This document shows positions 10,688 to 19,736 of a stretch of DNA of 64,000 nt, in pieces. A model generated the notes under the pieces. It was not told where the DNA came from. It did no database searches and was given only the letters and a program-made list of their open reading frames with translations. The position numbers and the translations under genes were made by a program. How positions within the stretch are numbered: the stretch's first letter is position 1; every line of letters begins with the position of its first letter. The DNA is from Meconema thalassinum (Eukaryota > Arthropoda > Insecta > Orthoptera > Tettigoniidae), in the NCBI GenBank assembly GCA_946902985.2, contig OX336391.1:70037947-70101946 (forward strand), in the 5' to 3' direction.

Positions 10688-10728
10688 GGATGACCAGTTT
10701 CGATCGTCAAGCGATCATCATCAGATCC
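10688..10728 (-). ncRNA. hammerhead ribozyme motif, left Penelope arm
   Basis: Mirror copy of the motif at 14110-14150, read on the minus strand, the same strand as its neighbouring RT/endonuclease ORF. It has the core CTGATGA, stem II of five pairs, then GAAA, a two-pair stem III and a GTC cleavage triplet before stem I closes. Minimal hammerheads of this kind are known from Penelope-like elements. Confidence 0.7.
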
Positions 10729-11393
10729 AATACACTTAGGCTATAAAATCTATGTTTGAAATACAGGTGAAAATATTTACAATATGTACAATTATTTAGT
10801 TGCAGTATTGGTACTGCAACTGTCAGTGTATGCTAAATGCAGTATATATGTTAGGTGAAATGCTAAATGGTGATGGCTATCCGGAGATTGTACTTTAGAG
10901 AGATTATATGGTTGTAAACTATGGTTAAACTATAAAAATTTTAGGCTAACTACTTATCTGATTGTCTTCCGTACTACAGCTATTCGCAGTTTCCGTGCTC
11001 ACTTGAACTCGCTGTGCGGACGACTGCGGTGGTTATCTTAACGACTGGTTTTTCCCTGCCTTCCCCCCCTGTCCCTACGTGCTGTGGGGAGTGATCGCGA
11101 TGTGTTTATGTGAGGTGTTGCCAACCTAGATAAGATGTATGTTATTGAATGAGGTGGATCTACAACTATTAAAGACCGTGGATTAGTCCTCGCCACGCGT
11201 GGAGCATAACCCATTCGAACTAAGCGTTGACGGTCTTATGAGGACGTCCCGGCACCTTTAATACTGCCTCTAATATGGGCCTTGGTTTATTGCAGAGGAA
11301 AGGTACATCGTACACCTGATCCAGATAACATTTACCTATTAAAAACCCCCTAATTTCCCCCCTTTTTTTTTTTTATCTAGCTTGGCTGTGTCG

Positions 11394-12497
11394 CTAAATT
11401 GTGTTTTGTTTCCGACAGGGTGTGTTTTTTAGTAGCGTGAAGAGGGGTGAGCTCTCCATGAACGTGTGTTCATTTAGATTGTTGGGATTGTTTCGTTTGG
11501 CTAGGTGTATCTCGATTGCTTCCTTTATGTCAAGAGCTCTGCCTTTCGATTCGTGATGGATTATTTTAAGGCCCGACTCTATGTTGGTAAAGCTATGCCC
11601 TGCGTCACACATATGTTCGCACACGGCTGAATGTGTTCCGTATCTTATCGCATTTCTATGTTCATTATAACGTGTGTCTACTCGCCTTCCACTCTGCCCG
11701 ATGTAATTAGCTTGACAATCGGTGTCTTGGCACGTTATAGAATATACCCCTGACCTTGAATACGGGTCACGTTTATTTAGATTACTATTTAGGAGGTGCC
11801 TAGCGGTTGTGTTTTTCGTCGTGAAAGCTATCTTTATGCCTTGCTTTTTGAATAGGTTAGTGATTTTATATGTATTCGCATTCACATAGTTGAAACGCGC
11901 AAATTTTTTCTCATTACTGTCCGGTTTGGGAATCGTTTTATCTTTATTTTTATGTTTGGCTATAATTTGATTTATTTTGCTTGGCGAGAAGTTGTTTTCC
12001 TTTGCTATTTGCATAATGGTTCTTATTTCCTTATTATAGTTGTCTTTTGACATGGGTATGTTTAAAGCCCTGTGCACCATTGAATTGAAACCCGCTAGTT
12101 TGTGCGTACTGGGGTGATTAGACTGATTGTCGATTGCATGCGAGGTTTGTGTTGCTTTCCGGAATATGGAATATGAAAGGTCGTTGTCTTTACGTTCAAT
12201 AGTTATATCGAGATAATTTATTTTCCGGTCTATTTCGGATTCCTTAGTGAATTTGATAGAATGGTGAAGGCTATTAATGGATTGGAGAATTGTTTCTTCG
12301 CTTGTTAGTTCAGTATCGTAGATGCAAATTACATCATCTACGTATCTTTTCCATATTACTATTCCCTTTGTTGAAGTCTTTTCTAAGAACGCATTTTCTA
12401 GTGCATTGATGAAGATGTCAGCGATTAACCCACTTAGTGGCGATCCCATTGCTAGGCCTTCTCTCTGTGTGTATATTTTATTGTCGAATTGAAACAC
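11394..12497 (-). CDS. Penelope-like RT plus GIY-YIG endonuclease (N-truncated), left arm
   Basis: 367 open codons. The RT part has GLAMGSPLSGLIADIFI (about residues 15-31) and the catalytic YVDD (52-55), close to telomerase-like RTs as in all Penelope elements. A basic linker follows, then a C-terminal GIY-YIG nuclease (GVYSITCQ, then ANYIGQSGRR, about 245-275, with the CCHH-type cysteines TCQDTDC). The usual N-terminal 300-400 residues are missing because the arm ends at the palindrome centre. The nuclease cuts the target DNA and the RT copies the RNA in place. The frame is undamaged. Confidence 0.9.
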   Translation of the reverse strand: MFQFDNKIYTQREGLAMGSPLSGLIADIFINALENAFLEKTSTKGIVIWKRYVDDVICIYDTELTSEETILQSINSLHHSIKFTKESEIDRKINYLDITIERKDNDLSYSIFRKATQTSHAIDNQSNHPSTHKLAGFNSMVHRALNIPMSKDNYNKEIRTIMQIAKENNFSPSKINQIIAKHKNKDKTIPKPDSNEKKFARFNYVNANTYKITNLFKKQGIKIAFTTKNTTARHLLNSNLNKRDPYSRSGVYSITCQDTDCQANYIGQSGRRVDTRYNEHRNAIRYGTHSAVCEHMCDAGHSFTNIESGLKIIHHESKGRALDIKEAIEIHLAKRNNPNNLNEHTFMESSPLFTLLKNTPCRKQNTI

Positions 12498-13445
12498 GTA
12501 GATGATGTAATTTGCATCTACGATACTGAACTAACAAGCGAAGAAACAATTCTCCAATCCATTAATAGCCTTCACCATTCTATCAAATTCACTAAGGAAT
12601 CCGAAATAGACCGGAAAATAAATTATCTCGATATAACTATTGAACGTAAAGACAACGACCTTTCATATTCCATATTCCGGAAAGCAACACAAACCTCGCA
12701 TGCAATCGACAATCAGTCTAATCACCCCAGTACGCACAAACTAGCGGGTTTCAATTCAATGGTGCACAGGGCTTTAAACATACCCATGTCAAAAGACAAC
12801 TATAATAAGGAAATAAGAACCATTATGCAAATAGCAAAGGAAAACAACTTCTCGCCAAGCAAAATAAATCAAATTATAGCCAAACATAAAAATAAAGATA
12901 AAACGATTCCCAAACCGGACAGTAATGAGAAAAAATTTGCGCGTTTCAACTATGTGAATGCGAATACATATAAAATCACTAACCTATTCAAAAAGCAAGG
13001 CATAAAGATAGCTTTCACGACGAAAAACACAACCGCTAGGCACCTCCTAAATAGTAATCTAAATAAACGTGACCCGTATTCAAGGTCAGGGGTATATTCT
13101 ATAACGTGCCAAGACACCGATTGTCAAGCTAATTACATCGGGCAGTGTGGAAGGCGAGTAGACACACGTTATAATGAACATAGAAATGCGATAAGATACG
13201 GAACACATTCAGCCGTGTGCGAACATATGTGTGACGCAGGGCATAGCTTTACCAACATAGAGTCGGACCTTAAAATAATCCATCACGAATCGAAAGGCAG
13301 AGCTCTTGACATAAAGGAAGCAATCGAGATACACCTAGCCAAACGAAACAATCCCAACAATCTAAATGAACACACGTTCATGGAGAGCTCACCCCTCTTC
13401 ACGCTACTAAAAAACACACCCTGTCGGAAACAAAACACAATTTAG
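12489..13445 (+). CDS. Penelope-like RT tail plus GIY-YIG endonuclease, right arm
   Basis: Second copy of the same protein on the opposite strand, 318 codons. It begins directly at the catalytic VDD of the RT and so lacks even more of the N-terminus. It is nearly identical to the left copy; I noticed replacements in IGQCGRR (against IGQSGRR) and ESDLK (against ESGLK). The near-identity of the arms means they were formed together or converted recently. No promoter or start codon of its own is evident, so it is probably not translated. Confidence 0.88.
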   Translation: MKHVDDVICIYDTELTSEETILQSINSLHHSIKFTKESEIDRKINYLDITIERKDNDLSYSIFRKATQTSHAIDNQSNHPSTHKLAGFNSMVHRALNIPMSKDNYNKEIRTIMQIAKENNFSPSKINQIIAKHKNKDKTIPKPDSNEKKFARFNYVNANTYKITNLFKKQGIKIAFTTKNTTARHLLNSNLNKRDPYSRSGVYSITCQDTDCQANYIGQCGRRVDTRYNEHRNAIRYGTHSAVCEHMCDAGHSFTNIESDLKIIHHESKGRALDIKEAIEIHLAKRNNPNNLNEHTFMESSPLFTLLKNTPCRKQNTI

Positions 13446-14109
13446 CGACACAGCCAAGCTAGATTTAAAAAAAAGGGGGGGAAATTAGGGGGTTTTTAAT
13501 AGGTAAATGTTATCTGGATCAGGTGTACGATGTACCTTTCCTCTGCAATAAACCAAGGCCCATATTAGAGGCAGTATTAAAGGTGCCGGGACGTCCTCAT
13601 AAGACCGTCAACGCTTAGTTCGAATGGGTTATGCTCCACGCGTGGCGAGGACTAATCCACGGTCTTTAATAGTTGTAGATCCACCTCATTCAATAACATA
13701 CATCTTATCTAGGTTGGCAACACCTCACATAAACACATCGCGATCACTCCCCACAGCACGTAGGGACAGGGGGGGAAGGCAGGGAAAAACCAGTCGTTAA
13801 GATAACCACCGCAGTCGTCCGCACAGCGAGTTCAAGTGAGCACGGAAACTGCGAATAGCTGTAGTACGGAAGACAATCAGATAAGTAGTTAGCCTAAAAT
13901 TTTTATAGTTTAACCATAGTTTACAACCATATAATCTCTCTAAAGTACAATCTCCGGATAGCCATCACCATTTAGCATTTCACCTAACATATATACTGCA
14001 TTTAGCATACACTGACAGTTGCAGTACCAATACTGCAACTAAATAATTGTACATATTGTAAATATTTTCACCTGTATTTCAAACATAGATTTTATAGCCT
14101 AAGTGTATT

Positions 14110-14150
14110 GGATCTGATGATGATCGCTTGACGATCGAAACTGGTCATCC
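14110..14150 (+). ncRNA. hammerhead ribozyme motif, right Penelope arm
   Basis: Stem I 5' strand GGAT (14110-14113), core CTGATGA (14114-14120), one extra T, stem II GATCG/CGATC (14122-14126 with 14132-14136, loop cttga), GAAA (14137-14140), a two-pair stem III (AC/GT with 2-nt loop), cleavage after GTC at 14146, and stem I 3' strand ATCC (14147-14150). All core bases are present. The extra unpaired base before stem II also occurs, from memory, in other Penelope hammerheads. It would self-cleave the element RNA, giving defined ends. Confidence 0.72.
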
Positions 14151-14293
14151 TAGTGTTTTATTAATCTCATGTAATTTATTTCAGGATTAGGGCATAACCC
14201 ATCTCTTTTGGGTACATTCGTGTTGACCGACTGAAAAGCACTAAACTCTTGTTTACTAAGGCAACACTGAAAATATGGCTTCAAACACCACAA

Positions 14294-15183
14294 TGTTCTT
14301 GGAAACTGATACTAGATGTTTAGCAAAATCATTCAGGTTGATGGCAGTTTTCGATCTTTTAGTTGCAGGGTTTGATGAATCTAATTTCCTAATGATAGAC
14401 CAGGCTTTCCTGCTAGAGTGGGTGAAATCTAGGGATTCTACTGTTTCATGCCAGATCTTTCTTCGACTCTCATCCAGGGATTGGAGGAGACCTGCTGCAT
14501 TGTCAGAAGTAGGATGTTCTTCATATTCTCTTAGCAATTCCTCGTTCTCTGCACTCCAACCAGGGATGTACTCTTTGCGGTATCCCCTAGGAATGCATCG
14601 CCTGGCTGCACCTTTAATTACCCCAACAAATCTGCTGTAGTTGTTGTATGTTGGTTTGATCCATCTGATATTGGAGTCTGTTTGCTTTGCAAATTCAGTC
14701 CAGTTGGCTTTCTGGAAGTTCCATCTCGGTTTAGGATGTGATTGTATAACAGGTATAGACATCCCCACCTCCAAGATAACGGGTCTGTGTTGACTATGTG
14801 GGAAATCGTTGAGCACCGTTCGTCGAACTTGCGTGAGTGAATTGTGAAGCTGAGTTGTGAAACATAGATCTGGGGTGTAGCCACGGGACCAGCGAGCTGA
14901 ATTAAAAATAGGCAGGTCTTTAGCATCATAAATCAATTTCAGTTTTTCCGTTTCCATCCAGTCCACAAGAGCTTTGCCGTTAAGGTCATTCTTGTTGTAT
15001 CCACAAAGATGATGATGACTGTTGAAGTCGCCAAGGAATATAGTTGGATGTTGTTGAGATGGTAGAGGGGGATTAGGCCAATTAGTATTTGGTGGCTTGT
15101 AAACATTAACTATCGTCAAGTTTTCAATTTTGACTGCAGTAGTAAAAATTTCATTTTCAGAGTTTACTGAGAGTGGCTGGTAA
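14294..15183 (-). CDS. Jockey-type LINE ORF2: apurinic endonuclease part (partial)
   Basis: Open minus-strand frame that belongs to the same ORF2 as the RT at 8746-10530. It shows the endonuclease C-terminal half: LTIVNVYKPPNTNW, the catalytic FLGDFNSHH, TPDLCF and the final SQHRPVILEV with the active-site histidine. A linker toward the RT follows. The first part of the nuclease is lost by 5' truncation, near 15184-15215. The 3' boundary is set by the Penelope target duplication. Confidence 0.85.
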
Positions 15184-15189
15184 TTGAGT

Positions 15190-15366
15190 ACATTTAATGT
15201 ACTATGTGTATGGAAACGAAAATTAGAGTTGGAGGAAATTGAGTTCAAAAAAACGAAAGTGGAGTATGTTGCAGAGACTACTGTCCTAAAGAAAGAGTAC
15301 GAAGCGCTTGTTGCAGAAAGAACAGGTGATTGTGGATGCAAGAAACAGGTTTACAGCTTACTTTAA
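15190..15366 (+). pseudogene. coiled-coil fragment of the Rep element
   Basis: A short open frame continues the Rep element after the LINE. Its sequence is strongly charged and heptad-like (RKLELEEIEFKKTKVEY, then KKEYEALVAER), so a coiled coil is likely. It may be the C-terminus of the Rep protein or the start of the next gene. It overlaps the following frame by about 76 nt in another phase, and no ATG opens that frame, so a single lost or gained base probably separates parts of one protein. No family is recognised. Confidence 0.4.
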
Positions 15367-15961
15367 ACAAAGTCCCTGGCAAAATCTAGATGTGATTGGA
15401 ATATACAAACTCTCAGCATTTACTGTTAATTACAAAGGAACTTATCCAAGCGTTGGAGTGCTTGTAGAAAGTGAAAAATGTAAACATGTGTGCTACTTAA
15501 GAGGCTATTTAAAATCTATGTTTTTGAAGAGTCAAGGAAATTTAGACTTGCTTAAAAAGGATGGATTTATTGTAACTCCATGTGGTGGATTGGACATTGT
15601 GCATTTGCAATCTGAAAAACCGTTTGCAGAATTCAACACCATTGGAATGACTATATTTATTGGTAACTCCTTTTCTAAAATCGAGAATTTTAAGTTGTTC
15701 AGAAGCATCCAAACAGACTATAGAGTAGAGTCGACAACGTATACGCAAGGTGACGTCGATCTGCTTAATAACATTACAATGCAGGAAATCAAAGGCCAAA
15801 TAAAAATTCAAAAGAGTACCCGGTTAGAAAGTTTGGAAAAAGGAACAGAACTAATTGTTACGGGAATAAAACCAATAGTATATAGACATAAAGTTAGATA
15901 TGTCTTGGAAATGGAAAATATTGACTGTTTATATCCAATTATTGGCTGGAAAAGGAACTAG
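15290..15961 (+). pseudogene. second protein of the Rep element, possible ssDNA-binding type
   Basis: About 220 open codons, beta-rich in appearance (IGIYKLSAFTVNYKG, YPSVGVLVESEKCKHVCYLRG, KGTELIVTGIKPIVYRHK) with a short C-terminus (YPIIGWKRN). No ATG lies at the 5' end of the frame, so it is joined to something upstream by a frameshift or has lost its start. Rolling-circle phages with G2P-type initiators also encode a small single-strand binding protein (G5P), and the strand pattern could be an OB fold. That role is inference from size and context, not from a recognised motif. It is intact for 224 codons while the Rep gene has three stops. Confidence 0.35.
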
Positions 15962-16239
15962 AAGATTCGGATACAGATTTAAATTATCGGATCAAAATTA
16001 AACTAGATGCTATTAAAACTACACCAAGCAAACATAAGGAAAGAGTTGTGTTCTGTGTGTAAATATGCATTGCAAATCAAGAACATGGGCTTCCCTGTTT
16101 GTATAAACTAATGGATACAAAAGTGCCCTAAAAATGTAAGCAAAAATTTAAGTTAAAATCTATAAAAATAAATATGGATATTATTACTAAAATAAAGAAA
16201 AGAGTGTATTGTATGTATAAATTGTAGATATATATAATT

Positions 16240-16245
16240 AATAAA
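16240..16245 (+). terminator. poly(A) signal of the Rep element
   Basis: AATAAA about 280 bp after the last stop of the element (15961) and just before the right terminal repeat. Other AATAAA-like hexamers lie at about 16168 and 16190. Together with the TATA/initiator promoter this suggests one Pol II transcription unit. Confidence 0.4.
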
Positions 16246-16297
16246 ACTATTGCATGGGCACCGCTTGTGTTTCTTGTTACCTGCATCCCATTCATAA

Positions 16298-16341
16298 TTC
16301 AATCGTTAACATTCGACAGCCTCCGGCAATGCTCGGTGGGC
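16298..16341 (+). repeat. right terminal direct repeat with hairpin
   Basis: Copy of the 6973-7019 block, about 85% identical over about 38 bp in direct orientation. The hairpin (16319-16341) has a seven-pair stem, the loop gcaatgct and a bulged base in the same position as in the left copy. Three stem pairs differ between the copies and all still pair. It marks the right end of the Rep element. Confidence 0.6.
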
Positions 16342-16856
16342 GTGACCTTGAAAAGTAGCTGAAACTCGGTAGCAGAAAGTATGGTATGACCCGTTTCTTA
16401 CCTATATGATGATAAAAGAGTGATTGATGCTGATGGTATAGGTACACATTCCTATGGTCATTACTCAATCATTAACCATGCTTAAGAGTTAAGTTATGAA
16501 TATCAAATTCTTCTGCCTGCAACTAGCAAATACATAAAACAAAACAATTTAGTAAATAAATCAATAGCACTAAAAATAGAAAAAATCCCAATCAAGCAAC
16601 AAGAAAGGAAAGAAAAAGGTATTCATACTTAAGAATAAACAAGATGTTCAGTAAAGAACATATAGCCTATTTTCTCCTAAACGTATGAGTATAGTTATAA
16701 CTCGTTGTTATTATCAAAGAGTATAATAGAATCCTTTCTTGGTTGAAGACCTTAGAAACTATTTACCTCTACCAAACGCCACAACCTAGAAAAAACTACT
16801 ACCATCATTGAAGAGAGGTAGATAAGAAATATCTCAAGAATGTTATGGATCTGGAG

Positions 16857-17120
16857 ACATAATCGACCGGACTGGCTGCGTGGCTCAGCGGTAACGTTCT
16901 CGCTTGCTGGCCCCTAGGTTGCAGGTTCGTATCCTGGCGCAGTCAGCTGGCATTTGAGGGTGCACAAATGCGAGGGAGCCGTGTCAGTAGATTTACTGGC
17001 ACGTTAAAGATCCCCTTCTGGCCAAAATTCCGGCACCCCGGCGTATCTAAAAGCAACAGTAGTTAAAAGGGTCGTAAAACAAATAACATTATTATTATTG
17101 TTATTATTACATAATCGACC
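16857..17120 (+). mobile_element. tRNA-derived SINE with perfect target duplication
   Basis: The body 16869-17108 is flanked by acataatcgacc (12 bp) at 16857-16868 and 17109-17120. The head has an A box (tggctcagcggt) and a B box (ggttcgtatcc) of RNA polymerase III. A family-specific body (ggcacgttaaagatcc) and an (ATT)n tail follow. It depends on a LINE for movement. It is not a tRNA gene: the acceptor and anticodon arms do not fold. Confidence 0.9.
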
Positions 17121-18180
17121 TGCCGTGGGCAACATCCAACTTTGAGTTGAGGCATGTCTTTACACGTCTGGTTGTGCATGGCTTTCACAACCCTAATTGA
17201 ATTAACAAATCTTTCCATGTCCCTACAGAGACTTGTGTATACAAACTATGTGGATATTTTCGATTGCTATTTGCCTCAAATAAAAGTATTAATAACCTGC
17301 GGCTAGAATTCAGTTACTATGTGAAATCGTTTTGTTTTTTACTTTTCAAATAACGCACAATAGGCTGTTACAAACCCTTGAAAATAAGAAGTAAAAATGT
17401 ATCATAGTATCATCTTGTCATTCTTCAAATTCGATGCGCATAGAATGCCAATGGTATACTATCATTGTAGACCAGTCGAGAAATCTAGTGGAGAAATATC
17501 GAACAATATAATCCTAACAGGGCGAGTGCATTCTAGCGGCCATAAGAAGAAACTTTTCAATAAAATCTGGAAGTTAATAAGTAGGCCGGCGTGCAATTAC
17601 CTTTTTGGCTGCTAGATGTCTCGAGCAAATCTGCTGGCGAATTATGTTTTAATTAAATATATGTTTTGCACCGTAATATGCACAATATAACGCTTAATTT
17701 TAAAACGTCTGAGTCATTACAAAGCAACAAATATGTAAAATGTCAAGCAAAAAACCTAACTCTGATGGGGTTTGAACCATAGGCATATGAATGACAGACT
17801 AACGCTTTACCACGGAGCCATTTGTGCCAACGAACATTGATCTATGTAAAATTACTTACATAGAACTTGTTAGCAAATAATGATTTAGGCCTAACGATTT
17901 CATCAGTTCATACAAAGTTTATTTATTTTGTATCAGTACGCTATATTGCATGCAATACTCAAATTAGTGAAATATAAGTCAGGCACAAGATATCCGCTGC
18001 CATCTTGTCTTCTTACCGAGACGGTTCAGCTTTTTAAAATCACTTCTGCACTATAGTATTACAAAATAAACTTTTAATTAAGAACGTGCCTCTTCCTTTA
18101 GAACAGTTAAATCGATTCTCGGCTCGATAATCGGAACTGGTGGGTCCCATGATATGGATTATAAAGTTTGCATAATTCGC
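17121..18180. other. AT-rich interval without a supported gene
   Basis: Short open stretches only. On the minus strand, 17762-17827 has a tRNA-like head with an A box (tggctccgtggtaaagcg) and a B box (ggttcaaacccc), best read as a SINE head or tRNA relic. The remainder shows nothing I can name. The whole interval may be the body of the minus-oriented DINE-like repeat whose head is at 18551. Confidence 0.4.
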
Positions 18181-18600
18181 ACGGCCGCCATCCTGAAATG
18201 GTACGGCGGATGACCTTGTAGTTTGGTCACAAGAAGCGTTCTATATGAAAGTATGTTATTACCAAATTTGGTTAGTCGCTATTTGATTTTACGTTTTGAA
18301 CGTTTGAGTGGCCGCCATTCAGTTTTGGTAAAGATGGCGGCGATATAAAACATGACACTGAGGTGCCCTTTGCTTGTTCTACCTCTGTACCAAATTTCGT
18401 TCAATTCGGTTTCACCGTGTTAGAATTGATAGGGGGGGGACCGACATTCAGAGTACACACACACACACACACACGGACAGACTCACACACACACATACAC
18501 ACACACACAGACATACACACAATTTTTGGCCCTGTAGTGATCTCATAAGTCTACTTTCATTTTTTGCAAAAATCGAAAGTAGGCTAAAAAATAGAAAACA
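18181..18600 (-). repeat. DINE/Helentron-like repeat, head and one body unit, minus orientation
   Basis: Reading on the minus strand, a 32-bp near-perfect palindrome (18551-18582) is followed by cttatgagatcac, a (GT)n run, cattcagagtacac in complement, and one unit of the 293-bp monomer that forms the array at 47251-49090. A likely tail match lies at about 16640-16685 (aacaagatgttcagtaaaga), mirrored at about 49195-49235. The architecture resembles Helentron-associated DINE-1-type elements. No transposase is encoded. Confidence 0.55.
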
Positions 18601-18639
18601 AATAAAACCAACTCCACAATTTATAACAAGAACAATGTA

Positions 18640-19480
18640 TTATGTGTAAATATTGTATACCGGTACGTATTTAAAATGAATGAAATATTGTATGGACACT
18701 GCTTGTACATTTTAATTACTACCCACCTCTCCCCACTCCTAATGCAAGATGAACTTTGTACATGGACTAAATGAAAAACATGTAAAACACAAATTGGAAA
18801 ATCCATATCATCAAAAATGTAAAACGTGAAACGGACATATTTAAAATACTATAAATTGGAAATTGGCCAATGTGTAAACAACAAATTGAAAAATCCATGT
18901 TTCTATATCATGAAATTGAAAAACTTTAAACTGACATTTTAAACACTGTAAATGGGAAATTGTGAAATTGACAATGTGCAAACAACAAATTGAAAAATCC
19001 ATGTTTCCATATTGGCAAAAATTGAAAAACTTCAAACGGAAATTTAAAAAATAATAATAATGCTAAGTGGAAATTGAGGAATTGACAAATGTGTGAAAAA
19101 CAAAACTCTGTGTATGTGCATTAGCCTTTGGATTAGCTTAAGTTAGGTTAGGTAAAGTTAGGTGAGGACATGCTTGGTTAGGTGAACTAAGGTTATGTTA
19201 GGTGAGATTAGGCGAACTGAGGTAAGGTATGTGACCTTGTAATTTACAGTTTTTAGATAATATAAAAATTAAAATGTAAAATATAAAATGTCAAAATCTA
19301 AAATCTAAAATGTTAAAATATAAGATCAAAAAAATAATGAAAAATGTAAAATCTAAAATAATGTAAAACGAAAAAATCAAAAAACTAAAATGTTAAAATC
19401 TAAAAAATGTAAAATGTAAAAATCAAAAATCTAAAACGTTAAAATGTAAAATCAAAAATCTTTAAATGAGGTTTCTATGG
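18640..19480. repeat. AT-rich short tandem repeats
   Basis: Three or more diverged units of about 95-103 bp sharing acaaattgaaaaatccatg (about 18787, 18880, 18983) are followed by simple AAAATCTAAAATGT-like repeats (19250-19470). Similar simple repeats resume at 29880-30060, beyond the Gypsy insertion, so the Gypsy landed inside this array. Confidence 0.6.
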
Positions 19481-19736
19481 GTTAGGTTAGGTTAGGTTAA
19501 ACTAAGTTAGGTTAGGTTAGGTCATAACTAAGTTTATTATTTGTTCTCTCATATTTCCTCTCAATTTTTGGCTCTCACTTTTTGCTCTCACTTTGAAGTT
19601 AGGTTAGTTTTGGTTAAAGTTTATTATTTGTGCTCTCATATTTGCTCTGACTTTTTTGCTCTCACTTTTTGCTCTCACATTGAAGTTAGGTTAGGTTAGG
19701 TTAGGTTAGGTTAGTTTAGATTAGGCTAGGTGAAGT
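19479..19736. repeat. degenerate TTAGG-type (insect telomere-like) repeat, left of Gypsy
   Basis: Runs of ggttaggttaggttagg (19479-19525 and 19684-19712, weaker at 19139-19220) alternate with gtgaagt and tgctctcac spacers. TTAGG is the ancestral insect telomere unit. Here it is interstitial and impure, and continues at 29590-29700 on the other side of the Gypsy insertion. Confidence 0.7.

Larger units (their letters stand above)
10583..14293. mobile_element. Penelope-like retroelement in head-to-head palindromic form
   Basis: Flanked by a perfect 14-bp target duplication, tgttcttggaaact, at 10569-10582 and 14294-14307. The two arms (10586-12341 and 12496-14252, about 1.75 kb) are near-identical reverse complements around a unique 154-bp centre. 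Each carries a C-terminal piece of the Penelope RT plus GIY-YIG endonuclease and a hammerhead ribozyme motif. Inverted and partly tandem copies are characteristic of Penelope elements. About 41 bp at the right end (14253-14293) are not mirrored on the left. Confidence 0.9.
8643..15183 (-). mobile_element. Jockey-type LINE, 5'-truncated, split by a Penelope-like element
   Basis: Minus-strand non-LTR element. Its 3' end is the (TTTA)n stretch at 8643-8660 on the plus strand, i.e. a TAAA tail. RT and C-terminal domains lie at 8746-10530 and the endonuclease at 14294-15183. The 5' end is truncated within the endonuclease, near 15184-15215. Removing 10583-14293 and one 14-bp duplication rejoins the two coding halves in frame, so the LINE was intact in this region when the Penelope element hit it. 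I could not find a convincing target duplication for the LINE itself. Confidence 0.8.

Noticed and set aside
6973..16341. Bacterial contamination or plasmid
   Set aside because: The element is embedded in insect-type repeats, has a TATA/initiator promoter and poly(A) signal, and contains metazoan LINE and Penelope insertions.
6973..16341. Helitron
   Set aside because: No SF1 helicase domain and no TC...CTRR termini; the initiator motifs are of the G2P/Rep_trans type.
16869..17108. tRNA gene
   Set aside because: A and B boxes are present, but the acceptor and anticodon stems do not pair, the body is 240 bp long, and a 12-bp target duplication flanks it: a SINE.
18363..18649. Coding frames across the CA repeat
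   Set aside because: Their content is translation of (CA)n and of the DINE-like repeat.
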